Shown here in pieces: positions 1 through 7,221 of a stretch of DNA of 17,093 nt (its first letter is position 1; every line of letters begins with the position of its first letter). Origin of the DNA: Bacillota bacterium (lineage in GTDB: Bacteria > Bacillota > Desulfotomaculia > Desulfotomaculales > JAJYZD01); contig JAJYZD010000056.1 of NCBI GenBank assembly GCA_021800315.1, forward strand, positions 1-17,093, read 5' to 3'. Below the pieces are notes generated by a model, which had not been told where the DNA came from, did not search any database, and worked only from the letters and a program-made list of their open reading frames with translations. The position numbers and the translations under genes are program-made.

Positions 1-243
1 TCCGACCTGCGCAAGGAATACAGAATCGAAGAAGGTTCGATGCTCATAGCGGAGGCTGTGGCTGAGGGAATTCTCTTGCGGCCGGCGGCCGTTTTTTCCG
101 TGGAAATGTATACACCTGAGCGCAGGGCGGAGTTCCTCCTCAACAACGCCGTCGATGCCGAGGATTATGCCTGGGCCGTGAACGAGGTGAGGAAGCTCGG
201 TTTGGATCCGGATAAGATTTCGCACGCAAGGCCTGGGAAGTAA
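1..243 (+). CDS. AbrB/MazE/SpoVT-type antitoxin, C-terminal part
   Basis: The frame is open from base 1 and ends in TAA at 241-243, so the 5' end lies outside the window. The first visible residues (LRKEYRIEEGSMLIAEAV then GILLRPA) match the second half of a SpoVT-AbrB swapped-hairpin DNA-binding domain, where a 'lgikeGd.v' turn is followed by a strand ending in LRPA. The C-terminal tail (YTPERRAEFLLNNAVDAED) is typical of Firmicute antitoxins paired with PIN toxins and probably wraps around the toxin. The stop lies one base before the ATG of the PIN gene, the usual layout of such a pair, so the two should be co-transcribed and autoregulated from a promoter outside the window. An internal ATG at 40 is not the true start because the domain begins upstream of it. 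Confidence 0.8.
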   Translation, partial: SDLRKEYRIEEGSMLIAEAVAEGILLRPAAVFSVEMYTPERRAEFLLNNAVDAEDYAWAVNEVRKLGLDPDKISHARPGK

Positions 244-244
244 A

Positions 245-649
245 ATGGACTATCTCTTTCTCGACGCCAATGTGCTGTTCTCCATAGCTTATGGCAGTCG
301 CAGTCCCGGTGTCTTTCAGGATCTGGCCCGGCAGGGGGTCTGCACCTTGCTGGCGTCCGGCTATGTGCTGGAAGAAGCCCGGCGCAACCTTTCTCAGCCG
401 CAGGAATGGGAAAGGCTCGATCAACTGACGGCGTTTTTGACTATTGTACTGGAAGGTGATGTTACCATACGATGTCCTATAGCACTGCCGGACAAGGAGC
501 AGCCGGTATTCCGGGCCGCCGCCAACGCAAGGGCCACCCACCTCGTTACCGGCGATCTTCGTCATTTCGGCGTCTACATGGGGAAAACCATCCAGGGAGT
601 GTATACATGTACGCCGGGCGACTATCTGGCCATGGTGCAAAAACCGTGA
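245..649 (+). CDS. PIN-domain ribonuclease toxin (VapC-like)
   Basis: This 134-residue protein has the size and acidic residues of a PIN-domain endoribonuclease. Asp7 lies in LFLDANVLF, Glu43/44 in VLEEARRNL, Asp83 in LPDKEQPVF and Asp104 in TGDLRHFG; together these would bind the metal for RNA cleavage. Known relatives are toxins that cut tRNA or rRNA and are held inactive by the antitoxin. The start is fixed by the one-base gap after the antitoxin stop, with a purine-rich GGGAAG just upstream inside the antitoxin end, so translation is probably coupled. The RNA target cannot be read from sequence. It belongs to the COG2402/COG1569-like PIN group rather than to classic short VapC by feel, and that subfamily assignment is uncertain. 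Confidence 0.85.
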   Translation: MDYLFLDANVLFSIAYGSRSPGVFQDLARQGVCTLLASGYVLEEARRNLSQPQEWERLDQLTAFLTIVLEGDVTIRCPIALPDKEQPVFRAAANARATHLVTGDLRHFGVYMGKTIQGVYTCTPGDYLAMVQKP

Positions 650-724
650 CGACGGCCTTTGAATACGAGTTTCACCGGGTCTTCCTGCTCTTGGCCGGCC
701 CGTTTCGGCGATGAGGCCCAATGA

Positions 725-741
725 AACAGGTGAGGCCTGTT
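725..741. terminator. Possible bidirectional hairpin between convergent genes
   Basis: A 6-bp inverted repeat (AACAGG, loop TGAGG, CCTGTT) lies between the end of the PIN gene and the end of the minus-strand MFS gene. No clear T-run follows on either strand, so a terminator role is weak. I see nothing else in 650-745. Confidence 0.25.
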
Positions 742-745
742 CCAT

Positions 746-2045
746 CTATACAGACCCGGTTTCCAGGATCAGTCTCCGCACCAGCACAACCGTGCCCAAT
801 CCACCCGCCAGCACCAACAGACCGGCGATACGAAACGAGTTTCCTCCCCCGGCTACCGTCATCAGCCAGCCGCCCCACAATGGTCCCAAGACCTCCCCGA
901 TCCGCACGCGCGAGTCATAGATGGAGAAATACAACGCCCTTTTGTTCCCCGGGGCGATCTGTGAAACAAGGTGATTGAGCTGGGGAATACCTACCATGTC
1001 AGCCACTGTAAACACAAATTCTGCGACCAACAGGACGCCGACCGATGGGGCCCAGGCGTACCCGAAACTGGCAACGGCAAAAGAAAGAAATGATAAGGAA
1101 ATCAGTATCCATAACGTCATATTTCGTACAAGTCGCGATACTATCACCTGTAGTAAAACAACCGTACCGGCACTGAACAAGTATAAAGCGGCTATTAACC
1201 GCGTGTAATTGGCGAAATGGTACGAGAGGTAAACGGGAAGATTGGTACCGAGTTGGGCATAGAACATTGCGACCGGCAGGTTGGATAAAGTGAGCGCAAT
1301 GATCATTCTATAGTCGCCGGTCACCGCCCGTGGCGGCCGGGCCGTGCGGATTGGCAGCGGGGGCGGCCCCTGGAGGTTTGGATTCAGGCACGAACACCCA
1401 GACAATCGCCGCCGTGAGGGCTACGCAGGCGGCCGCGATGTCAAACAGCAACCTGGGCTGAATGAGCAGAAGGAACGCGCCGATCGCCGGTCCCACCGCG
1501 GCGCCCAGGTTTAACCCCACGCGCAGAAAGGAAAAGACTTCGGCGCGCCGGGATGCAGCTACTACGTCGGTTACCCGGGCGTTTAAGGCCGGCCGATAGA
1601 TGGCGCCGAACAACCCTTGGATGGCCGTAATCGCGGCGAATTTCCACGCGTTTTCGGCATAGCCGTACAGCAGCATGGCCACGGCCAGGCCGGAGAGGGA
1701 CAGGATCATCACCGGTTGGCGTCCAAAGCGGTCGGCCAACGGTCCTGCCGCCAAGCCGGAGAAAAAGCCTGCCGCGGGTGCGATGGCCATGATCAGCATG
1801 GTTGTCATCAACGTGATGTGCAAGTCTATATTCAGATAAACCGTCAGGAAGGGATAAATCATCAATAGGCCGAGAGTCGACATTACCTGGCCGAGAAAGC
1901 TCGCCCATATGTCCGCCGTGTATAAGCGCCTGATTTTGTTCAGCAGCCGGTTCCCCTCCTTGCCCCAAAATGCAACCCACCATCTCTGGTGGCTCTGGTG
2001 GGTTGGTAGTCTGTGTGCGGAAAGAAGTGTTGTCCTTTCGGACAT
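746..2045 (-). pseudogene. Major facilitator superfamily transporter, frameshifted
   Basis: Two minus-strand frames together make one MFS exporter. The 2045-1308 frame carries the N-terminal six-helix half, including motif A between helices 2 and 3 (AAGPLADRFGRQPVM) and a hydrophobic run ending VWVFVPESKPPG. The 1405-746 frame carries the C-terminal half, starting in-family at DYRMIIALTLSNLPVAMFYA and ending LILETGSV. The second frame is +1 relative to the first, so one extra base (or two missing) lies between about 1320 and 1400, in the central loop rich in C and G runs. From the CTG at 1946 to the stop is 1201 nt, which is 400 codons plus one base and fits a normal ~400-residue MFS protein with a single inserted base. 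The ATG at 2045 has no Shine-Dalgarno. AAGGAGG at 1961-1955 lies 8 nt before CTG at 1946, so that is the likely original start. A multidrug or sugar exporter is possible; the substrate is unknown. Confidence 0.8.
1973..2005 (-). promoter_or_regulatory. Leader hairpin upstream of the MFS gene (possible attenuator)
   Basis: Read on the minus strand, CAACCCACCA (2005-1996) pairs perfectly over 10 bp with TGGTGGGTTG (1982-1973) around a 13-nt loop. The loop holds a second CCACCA (1992-1987) that could compete for the same TGGTGG, giving two alternative structures. The hairpin is followed by CATTTTG and then by the Shine-Dalgarno. It lies about 100 nt after the predicted transcription start. Alternative pairings in a leader are a mark of attenuation, but no classic long T-run follows and I recognise no known riboswitch or T-box motif. 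Confidence 0.45.
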
Positions 2046-2100
2046 CGCGGTATTCGGAGAGGTTTATGGCGCGACGCTGGCCATTGTGATAACAGCAACG

Positions 2101-2128
2101 TAAATACTATCAACCGTGAACATGTCAA
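2101..2128 (-). promoter_or_regulatory. Sigma-A promoter for the MFS gene
   Basis: On the minus strand a perfect TTGACA (2128-2123) is followed after 16 nt by TATTTA (2106-2101). Transcription would start near 2094, giving a leader of about 130-150 nt before the Shine-Dalgarno at 1961. The surrounding AT-rich patch stands out from the GC-rich genes. Confidence 0.6.
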
Positions 2129-2267
2129 TTTTATCTCATATTTCTCCCGGTAAAACATGAGGATGGTGGCGGGTAACTTTTTACGGAAAGAAGGATGGTC
2201 AGCGCGGACGGAGAAATCCTGGAACAGGCAATGATCCAGCCGGACCGCCCGCCGGGGGAGGAATCCC

Positions 2268-3299
2268 ATGTCCTGTATCGACCTCATAGCCATACAACCG
2301 TATATGACCCTCGCCGACTACCTGTCACCGGAAGCTTTTTCCCGCAAGATGGACGGGCTGTGCCAAAAGGCCGCGGCAGCCCGGCAGGGGGACGATGTGC
2401 CCGCGGTTCTGGTCTTTCCGGAGGAGTTGGCGACTTTCCTGGGCGTGCTGGGCAGGGAAGACGTTGTGGCCGGGGCGAAAACCCTCGAGGAAGCCTTCGG
2501 CAGAATCGGACGCCGGCTTCTCCTGCCCCTGGCCGGCCAGATGGCCAGGTACCGGACCACCTCCTTGCAAACAGCCTTTTTCCTGCTGCAGGCTCCCCGC
2601 GTCTGGCAGACCTGGTATACCACGTTCCGGGAGCTGGCCCGCTCTTACGGGGTGTGGATAGTGGCCGGCTCGGCCCTCCTGCCGGAAAACGCCCTGGGCT
2701 ATGATACCTCTTTGTTTCGGGCCGCCGACCGTCACATCTACAACTTAAGCGTCACCTTCGACCCGGTGGGCCGGGTCGCCAACGTGACCCGCAAGGTCAA
2801 CCTGGTTCCCGTACACGAGGATGGCCTGGGTCTCTCCGCCGGATCTCCGGCTGATTGGACGGGTTTTGCCGTGGAGAACACCGCCTTTGCCAACTGCATC
2901 TGCTACGACGCCTTCCGGGTGCCCCACACAGCCGGCGAACCGGGTTTTCGCAGCCTGCTCCGGGAGGCCGACGACCGGGGCGTGAAAGTGGTGGTCCAGC
3001 CGTCGGCCAATCCCTGGTGGTGGGACGAACCGTGGGTCTTCGGGTCGGGGGATAATATACCGCTCAGGAGTCAACAGTGGGAAGGCGAAGGAGCGGCCAG
3101 CGCCCTGAAGGAATGCCGGTCGGTCGATGTAGTGGTGAACAGTATGCTCCTGGCCAGTTTTCTCGGCCTGCACTTCGACGGTGCGTCGGCCATTTACGTG
3201 CGGGACGAAGACGGTGTCAGGGTGGCGGCCCGGGTCGCGGCGTCTCTGGCCGAACCGGCTGCCGAAGAGTTGATCTGTTACCGGTATTGCACGGGATAG
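2268..3299 (+). CDS. Nitrilase-superfamily carbon-nitrogen hydrolase
   Basis: This 343-residue protein shows the Glu-Lys-Cys triad of the nitrilase superfamily in the right order: Glu52 in VLVFPEELATF, Lys176 in TRKVNLVP and Cys212 in CICYDAFR. The family hydrolyses the C-N bond of amides, carbamoyl groups or nitriles, or transfers acyl groups, through a cysteine thioester in an alpha-beta-beta-alpha fold. An insert of about 50 residues (80-130) rich in Trp and Tyr lies between the Glu and Lys regions. The extended WWWDEPWVFGSGDN segment after the Cys probably shapes the substrate pocket. The ATG at 2268 is set by GGGGGAGG 6-7 nt upstream. It starts a run of same-strand genes with short gaps. 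I do not recognise the specific substrate. The 222-nt gap upstream holds the divergent MFS promoter and no clear plus-strand promoter. Confidence 0.85.
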   Translation: MSCIDLIAIQPYMTLADYLSPEAFSRKMDGLCQKAAAARQGDDVPAVLVFPEELATFLGVLGREDVVAGAKTLEEAFGRIGRRLLLPLAGQMARYRTTSLQTAFFLLQAPRVWQTWYTTFRELARSYGVWIVAGSALLPENALGYDTSLFRAADRHIYNLSVTFDPVGRVANVTRKVNLVPVHEDGLGLSAGSPADWTGFAVENTAFANCICYDAFRVPHTAGEPGFRSLLREADDRGVKVVVQPSANPWWWDEPWVFGSGDNIPLRSQQWEGEGAASALKECRSVDVVVNSMLLASFLGLHFDGASAIYVRDEDGVRVAARVAASLAEPAAEELICYRYCTG

Positions 3300-3344
3300 T
3301 AGGGACTTTCTTGGCCGGACCAAAGTATACAGGAGGGACGAGTT

Positions 3345-4511
3345 ATGAAATCCACCGTCTATTTCGCCACCATGCGGGCCGACCACTGGGACTATAACTA
3401 CGCGCCGGTGGGCAAGTTCGAAGAGTTGCTCACCCGCCTGGACCTGCCCCGGGTCATCGGGGCCGGCGACTACGTGGCCGTAAAGATGCACCTGGGCTCG
3501 CCCGGCGCTTTCCGGACGATCCGCCCCGTGTTCCTGCGCAAGCTGGCGGAGGCGATCCGGGCGGCCGGGGGGCTGCCTTTCATCACCGATACCGTGCGTA
3601 TTCCCGGCCTGGAATACCTGGAGGTGGCCAAAGCCAACGGGATCAACGAACTTTCCACCGGCGCCCCGGTGATCCTGGCCGACGGCATCTTCGGCCGGGA
3701 CCTGGTGATGGTGGAGAGCGGCCCCATCCTGGGCAGGATAGGGGTGGCTTCCGCCATCCACGATGCCCCGGCCATGGTGGTCCTATCCCATTGCAAGGGG
3801 CACATCGGCGCCGGCTACGGCGGGGCGGTCAAGAATCTGGGTATGGGCGGACTGGCTTTCCGGGACCGGAGCGGGGTACCCCAGCGCGGCCGCATTCATT
3901 TTCTGATGAACGCGGAACTGGCCTGGGACGCGGAGAAATGCAGCGGCTGCCGCCAATGCGTGGATGTCTGCCCCCACGGGAGCATAGGCTTTACGGACGA
4001 GATCCTGGTCATCGACCAAAAGGAGTGCGCCCGTTGCGGACGCTGCTCCCGGGTATGTCCGGAGGGAGCCCTGGTGCTGCCGCAAAACGACGAGGTTTTC
4101 CAGGGCTGCCTGGCCGAGAGCGCCCAGGCTGTACTCGGCACCTTCGCCGCCGGCAAGGTCCTCTATATCAACTTCCTGACCGAGATCCAGGCGGAGTGCG
4201 ACTGCATGCCCGTGGCCGACACCCCGGTGGTACCGGATATAGGGATCCTGGCCTCCGGCGACATCGTGGCCGTGGAGAGCGCCACCCTGGACCTGATTTC
4301 CCGGGCCCAGGTGATCAATGATTCCCGGGCCGGCGACAAAAACATCACGCGCGCGGAAAACATCTTCCAGGCCTTGAACGGTCACGATCCCGGCCTGCAG
4401 GTACGGGCGGCGGCGGCGTTGGGGCTGGGGTCGTCGGACTACGAACTGGTGCCGGTAACCCACAAGCCGAAACCGGACGGTAGCGGGCCGGCCAATCCCT
4501 TCGGCCACTGA
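3345..4511 (+). CDS. DUF362 protein with two [4Fe-4S] ferredoxin clusters
   Basis: Residues 1-190 match the DUF362 fold, including VAVKMHLGSPGAFRTIRP near 44-61 and the glycine-rich GHIGAGYGGAVKNLGMGG near 152-169. Residues 195-245 hold two ferredoxin motifs: Cys199/202/205 with Cys209, and Cys228/231/234 with Cys238, each CxxCxxCxxxCP. A further DUF362-like region with Cys198-independent cysteines (ECDCMP) follows to residue 388. Proteins of this layout are widespread in anaerobes and are thought to carry electrons to or from an unknown partner; the biochemical role is not established. The start at 3345 has AGGAGGG about 7 nt upstream. The gap to the nitrilase gene is 45 nt, so the two are probably co-transcribed. 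No signal peptide is visible, so the protein is cytoplasmic. Confidence 0.88.
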   Translation: MKSTVYFATMRADHWDYNYAPVGKFEELLTRLDLPRVIGAGDYVAVKMHLGSPGAFRTIRPVFLRKLAEAIRAAGGLPFITDTVRIPGLEYLEVAKANGINELSTGAPVILADGIFGRDLVMVESGPILGRIGVASAIHDAPAMVVLSHCKGHIGAGYGGAVKNLGMGGLAFRDRSGVPQRGRIHFLMNAELAWDAEKCSGCRQCVDVCPHGSIGFTDEILVIDQKECARCGRCSRVCPEGALVLPQNDEVFQGCLAESAQAVLGTFAAGKVLYINFLTEIQAECDCMPVADTPVVPDIGILASGDIVAVESATLDLISRAQVINDSRAGDKNITRAENIFQALNGHDPGLQVRAAAALGLGSSDYELVPVTHKPKPDGSGPANPFGH

Positions 4512-4577
4512 GGTCATAGGATGGGATGGCGGTGGGGAAAATACTGCCGGTAAAACGTTCAAAGGACGGATGCCGGT

Positions 4578-5702
4578 ATGAAAAGATTCCTGGCCGCCCT
4601 CGCCGCCGTGGCTGCAGCACTCTTCTTCGTCGCGGGCTGCGGACCGGAGACAGCCCAAAACGGGCAGACGCCGGCCGAAGGCTCCCTGATCGCGGTGTTG
4701 CCGTCGACCGTGCCCTTCTCGCAACTGAAGGCGCCGGCCCTGGATACGGTCGACTTCGTTTCCGACGCGGTGGGCTACGCGGGCGGACGGGGTATCATCC
4801 TCAAGTCGGCGGACGGCGGGCGGACCTGGGCGAAGGTGTACACCTCCCGGGATAACGTGCTGAGCGTCGACGCCGTAAACGCCGTCAACGTCTGGGCGGC
4901 TACTAAGGACTACCTCCTGCGCTCGACCGACGGCCGGACTTTCCGGCGCGTCGACCCGGCCATCAGCGCCGGCCAGGCCGGCAAGGGGATTACGGCTATT
5001 GACTTTTTAGATAAGGACCAGGGCTTTATCCTGGCCAACGGAGTGATCTGGCGGCTGACCGGAGGGGCGAAGGTGCAGATGGCGACCCCCAAGGGGCGGG
5101 TCGACTCTCTGGACTTCGTCGATAAGGACAACGGTTTCGCCGCGGGCGCCAACGTGGTTTACAAGACCGGTGACGGGGGCCGGACCTGGGCCAGGATCTT
5201 TACCGCGCCGGTCGTGACCGGGTCCAATCCCTGGCAGGCGGCGATTCGCGCCGGTTCGGCCACCAACGCCTGGTTTTTGGTCTACGGCGGTGACGAATCC
5301 ATGAGCCAGAAGGCTTACGTGCTCTTTCACACCACGGACGGCGCCGGTTTTTTCCCGGTGATGGACGAGGGCTATTTTTCCGGCGCCTACCCGTCGATCC
5401 ACCTGGACAACAACCGGAACATCGGGGGCCAGCCGGGAACCTTCACGGTCTACGGCGACCAGGCCGCCTTCTTCACGGGCTGGTATCCCGACCAACTGCA
5501 GTTGACCAGTACGGGGGACGATGGGAACAGCTTTTCCCGCTTTGCCATCGGCAAGTCCGACGACACCACCGTGCCGGATTTCTTCTCCCCCATGGGGATC
5601 TCTTTCGCCGACGCCACCCACGGCTGGCTGGTCGGGAGCCAAAAGGGCCGGGGTATAATCCTGTTCACGACGGACGGGAAGAACTTCCAGCCGGTCCCGT
5701 GA
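4578..5702 (+). CDS. Ycf48/BNR-repeat beta-propeller lipoprotein
   Basis: The N-terminus is a lipoprotein signal: MKR, a hydrophobic stretch, then lipobox VAGC with Cys21 as the lipidated residue, so the mature protein sits on the outer face of the membrane. The rest is built of repeated blades with Asp-box (BNR) motifs: SADGGRTW near 77-84, STDGRTF near 116-122, TGDGGRTW near 197-204 and FTTDGKNF near the C-terminus, each preceded by phrases such as FVDKDNGFAAG. This pattern matches the Ycf48/sialidase-like seven-bladed propeller family. In cyanobacteria Ycf48 helps photosystem II assembly; in heterotrophs the role is unknown and may be scaffolding or ligand binding. No sialidase active-site set is evident. 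It follows the DUF362 gene by 66 nt. AAAGGA lies upstream at a slightly long spacing. Confidence 0.85.
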   Translation: MKRFLAALAAVAAALFFVAGCGPETAQNGQTPAEGSLIAVLPSTVPFSQLKAPALDTVDFVSDAVGYAGGRGIILKSADGGRTWAKVYTSRDNVLSVDAVNAVNVWAATKDYLLRSTDGRTFRRVDPAISAGQAGKGITAIDFLDKDQGFILANGVIWRLTGGAKVQMATPKGRVDSLDFVDKDNGFAAGANVVYKTGDGGRTWARIFTAPVVTGSNPWQAAIRAGSATNAWFLVYGGDESMSQKAYVLFHTTDGAGFFPVMDEGYFSGAYPSIHLDNNRNIGGQPGTFTVYGDQAAFFTGWYPDQLQLTSTGDDGNSFSRFAIGKSDDTTVPDFFSPMGISFADATHGWLVGSQKGRGIILFTTDGKNFQPVP

Positions 5703-5782
5703 GGCGACCGTCAGGCGGGAAGATGACTGTCGGCGGATACAAGGCAACTGGTTAACCAAGACCGGCTTTAACGCCATCGGGG

Positions 5783-6185
5783 GTGATCAAGGTGGGTTCC
5801 TGCGGGGAGCGGGACGGATTGGGATCAAAAACGGACGGGCTTTTCGAGGTATTTGCGGAGAAGACCCAGGCGGCGGGCATGGAAGTATACCGGGCGGCGA
5901 GCAGGACCGCGGCCCGGGAGTTGCGGGGTGACATAATCAGGGAACTGGGCGGGGTGCGGGTGGCGGTGGCTCCCTCTCCTCTGAAATTGCCCGAGGTATC
6001 GGCGGCCGTCATGCGGCGCAGGAAAAACGCCGTCCAGGCCGCGGGCGCCCCGCTGGTAGCCCCGGATTGTCCTGGCTGCGCCCTGCAGGTCAAGGGCGCC
6101 CTGGATTTTCACGGGGTGGGTGTAGAGGCGCCATACGGCCGAAATCCTGGCCGGACACCTCCATGGAGCGCGGTATGATATCTGA
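5783..6185 (+). pseudogene. LUD/CCG iron-sulfur protein relic, deleted and frameshifted
   Basis: The frame from GTG 5783 runs to a TGA at 6176 (131 residues) but looks like parts of two genes. Residues 18-63 (GLFEVFAEKTQAAGMEVYRA through RELGGVRVAVAPSP) resemble the start of a LUD-domain protein (LutC/LutB type). From about residue 68 (LKLPEVSAAVMRRRKNAVQAAG, then DCPGCALQVKGAL with Cys96 and Cys99) it matches the C-terminal half of a CCG cysteine-rich domain as in GlcF or LutA. Skipping one base at 6128 restores the expected end RHTAEILAGHLHGARYDI with a TGA at 6183-6185, so there is a frameshift too. Known relatives take part in lactate or glycolate oxidation. This copy lacks most of both domains and is very probably inactive. 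The LUD half is the less certain part of the call. Confidence 0.65.
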
Positions 6186-6960
6186 GACCACCTGCCGGAC
6201 CGCCCTCAATCCTTCCCAAATTCCGGGCGCGGACTGGTGCCTGAATCCCTACCGGGGCTGCAGCCACGCCTGCGTCTACTGCTATGCCGGTTGCCTGGCC
6301 CGGAAACGGGGGGAAACGCGGGAGTGGGGCTCGTTTGTGGAGGCCAGGACCAATATTCAGGACCGGTTGATCGTCCAGGTGAAGCGGCCCAAACAGGGGA
6401 CGGTCCTGTTGTCCACCCTCACCGACGCTTACCAGGCCGCGGAAGCACGCTACGGCCTGACCGCGCGCTGCCTGAGCGTCCTGGCCTTCACGGAGTTGGG
6501 GGTGAGCGTTCTCACCAAGTCCGACCTGGTCCGGCGGGACCTGCCCCTCTTGAAGGCTCTGAAAGGGGCCGTGGTGGGCTTTTCCCTAACCACCGCCGAC
6601 GACTCGTTGGCGGAACTGCTGGAGCCGGGGGCTCCACCCCCCTCCAGGCGCTTGTCCGCCCTGCGGGACCTGGCCCAGGCGGGCATCCGGACCTGGGTTT
6701 TCGTGGCCCCTGTAATCCCGGGTCTGACCGACGCCCCGGAGGAACTGGCCAAGATCTTTCGCGCCGCCCGGGCGGCCGGGGCCCGGGCGGTCGAACTCGA
6801 CCCTTTCAACTTTTACCCTGCGGCGGTCAGCCGGGTCCGCGAGTTGATCCACCGGCCGGATCAAAGAGCCGCTTTCGAGAGCGCCTGCCGCGATCCCAAG
6901 GCTTTCCGGCGGAGCGTGCGGCAAACGCTGTCGGCGGAGATTCGTCGTTGCCCCCGGTGA
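6175..6960 (+). CDS. Radical SAM protein, SplB/COG1533 type
   Basis: From ATG 6175 this is 261 residues. Cys29, Cys33 and Cys36 form the CxxxCxxC motif (GCSHACVYC) that binds the [4Fe-4S] cluster cleaving S-adenosylmethionine. NPYRGCSHACVYCYA, the phrase LLSTLTDAYQAAEARYGLTA and the later FVAPVIPGLTD are typical of the group annotated as DNA-repair photolyase-like or SplB-related radical SAM proteins. Despite that label, substrates of most members are unknown, and it lacks the length of true spore photoproduct lyase (about 340). An in-frame ATG at 6163 is possible, but GGAG at 6165-6168 sits 6 nt before 6175. The start overlaps the restored end of the CCG relic by 11 nt, which suggests the two were once translationally coupled. 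A terminator follows at 7023. Confidence 0.85.
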   Translation: MISETTCRTALNPSQIPGADWCLNPYRGCSHACVYCYAGCLARKRGETREWGSFVEARTNIQDRLIVQVKRPKQGTVLLSTLTDAYQAAEARYGLTARCLSVLAFTELGVSVLTKSDLVRRDLPLLKALKGAVVGFSLTTADDSLAELLEPGAPPPSRRLSALRDLAQAGIRTWVFVAPVIPGLTDAPEELAKIFRAARAAGARAVELDPFNFYPAAVSRVRELIHRPDQRAAFESACRDPKAFRRSVRQTLSAEIRRCPR

Positions 6961-7022
6961 GGGCGGGAGATGGTGGGACGTTCGGCTTCAAAGAACAGCT
7001 GGTTTACGGAGATTGACATCTT

Positions 7023-7059
7023 CCTGCCGGCCCCGCATGGGTCAAGGCAGGTTTTTTTT
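7023..7059 (+). terminator. Rho-independent terminator after the radical SAM gene
   Basis: CCTGCC (7023-7028) pairs with GGCAGG (7046-7051), with an inner CCC/GGG pairing in the loop, followed by eight T residues (7052-7059). A second GGCAGGAA at 7063-7070 could form an alternative 8-bp stem with TTCCTGCC. It probably ends the operon begun at 2268 or a part of it. Confidence 0.8.
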
Positions 7060-7162
7060 CAGGCAGGAAAAAGGTAATCAGTGCGGAATTACTGGTTTTG
7101 GGTTGGTTGTAGCGGGAAATAGTAACTTTGCCTGGAGCAGAGCGGACTCATAGAACCGGGGA

Positions 7163-7181
7163 CCGGTTTCCGGGAAACCGG
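7163..7181. promoter_or_regulatory. Perfect 19-bp palindrome upstream of the ABC exporter
   Basis: CCGGTTTCCGGGAAACCGG is a perfect inverted repeat about a central G, lying 41 nt before the ABC ATPase start. It could be a dimeric-regulator operator or a short RNA hairpin. There is no T-run after it. The rest of 7060-7221 has no clear -35/-10 pair. Confidence 0.45.
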
Positions 7182-7221
7182 CTGCAGACCGCCTGGAACG
7201 GAACAAAAACGGGGTGCCGGT

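Noticed and set aside
2195..2704. Small upstream frame starting MVSADGEILEQAMIQPD
   Set aside because: The first 25 residues look protein-like, but the frame then runs out of phase into the nitrilase gene and its Shine-Dalgarno is too close to the ATG; no support for a real gene.
7014..7019. TTGACA motif upstream of the ABC genes
   Set aside because: No -10 follows at 16-18 nt; the downstream sequence is the terminator stem.
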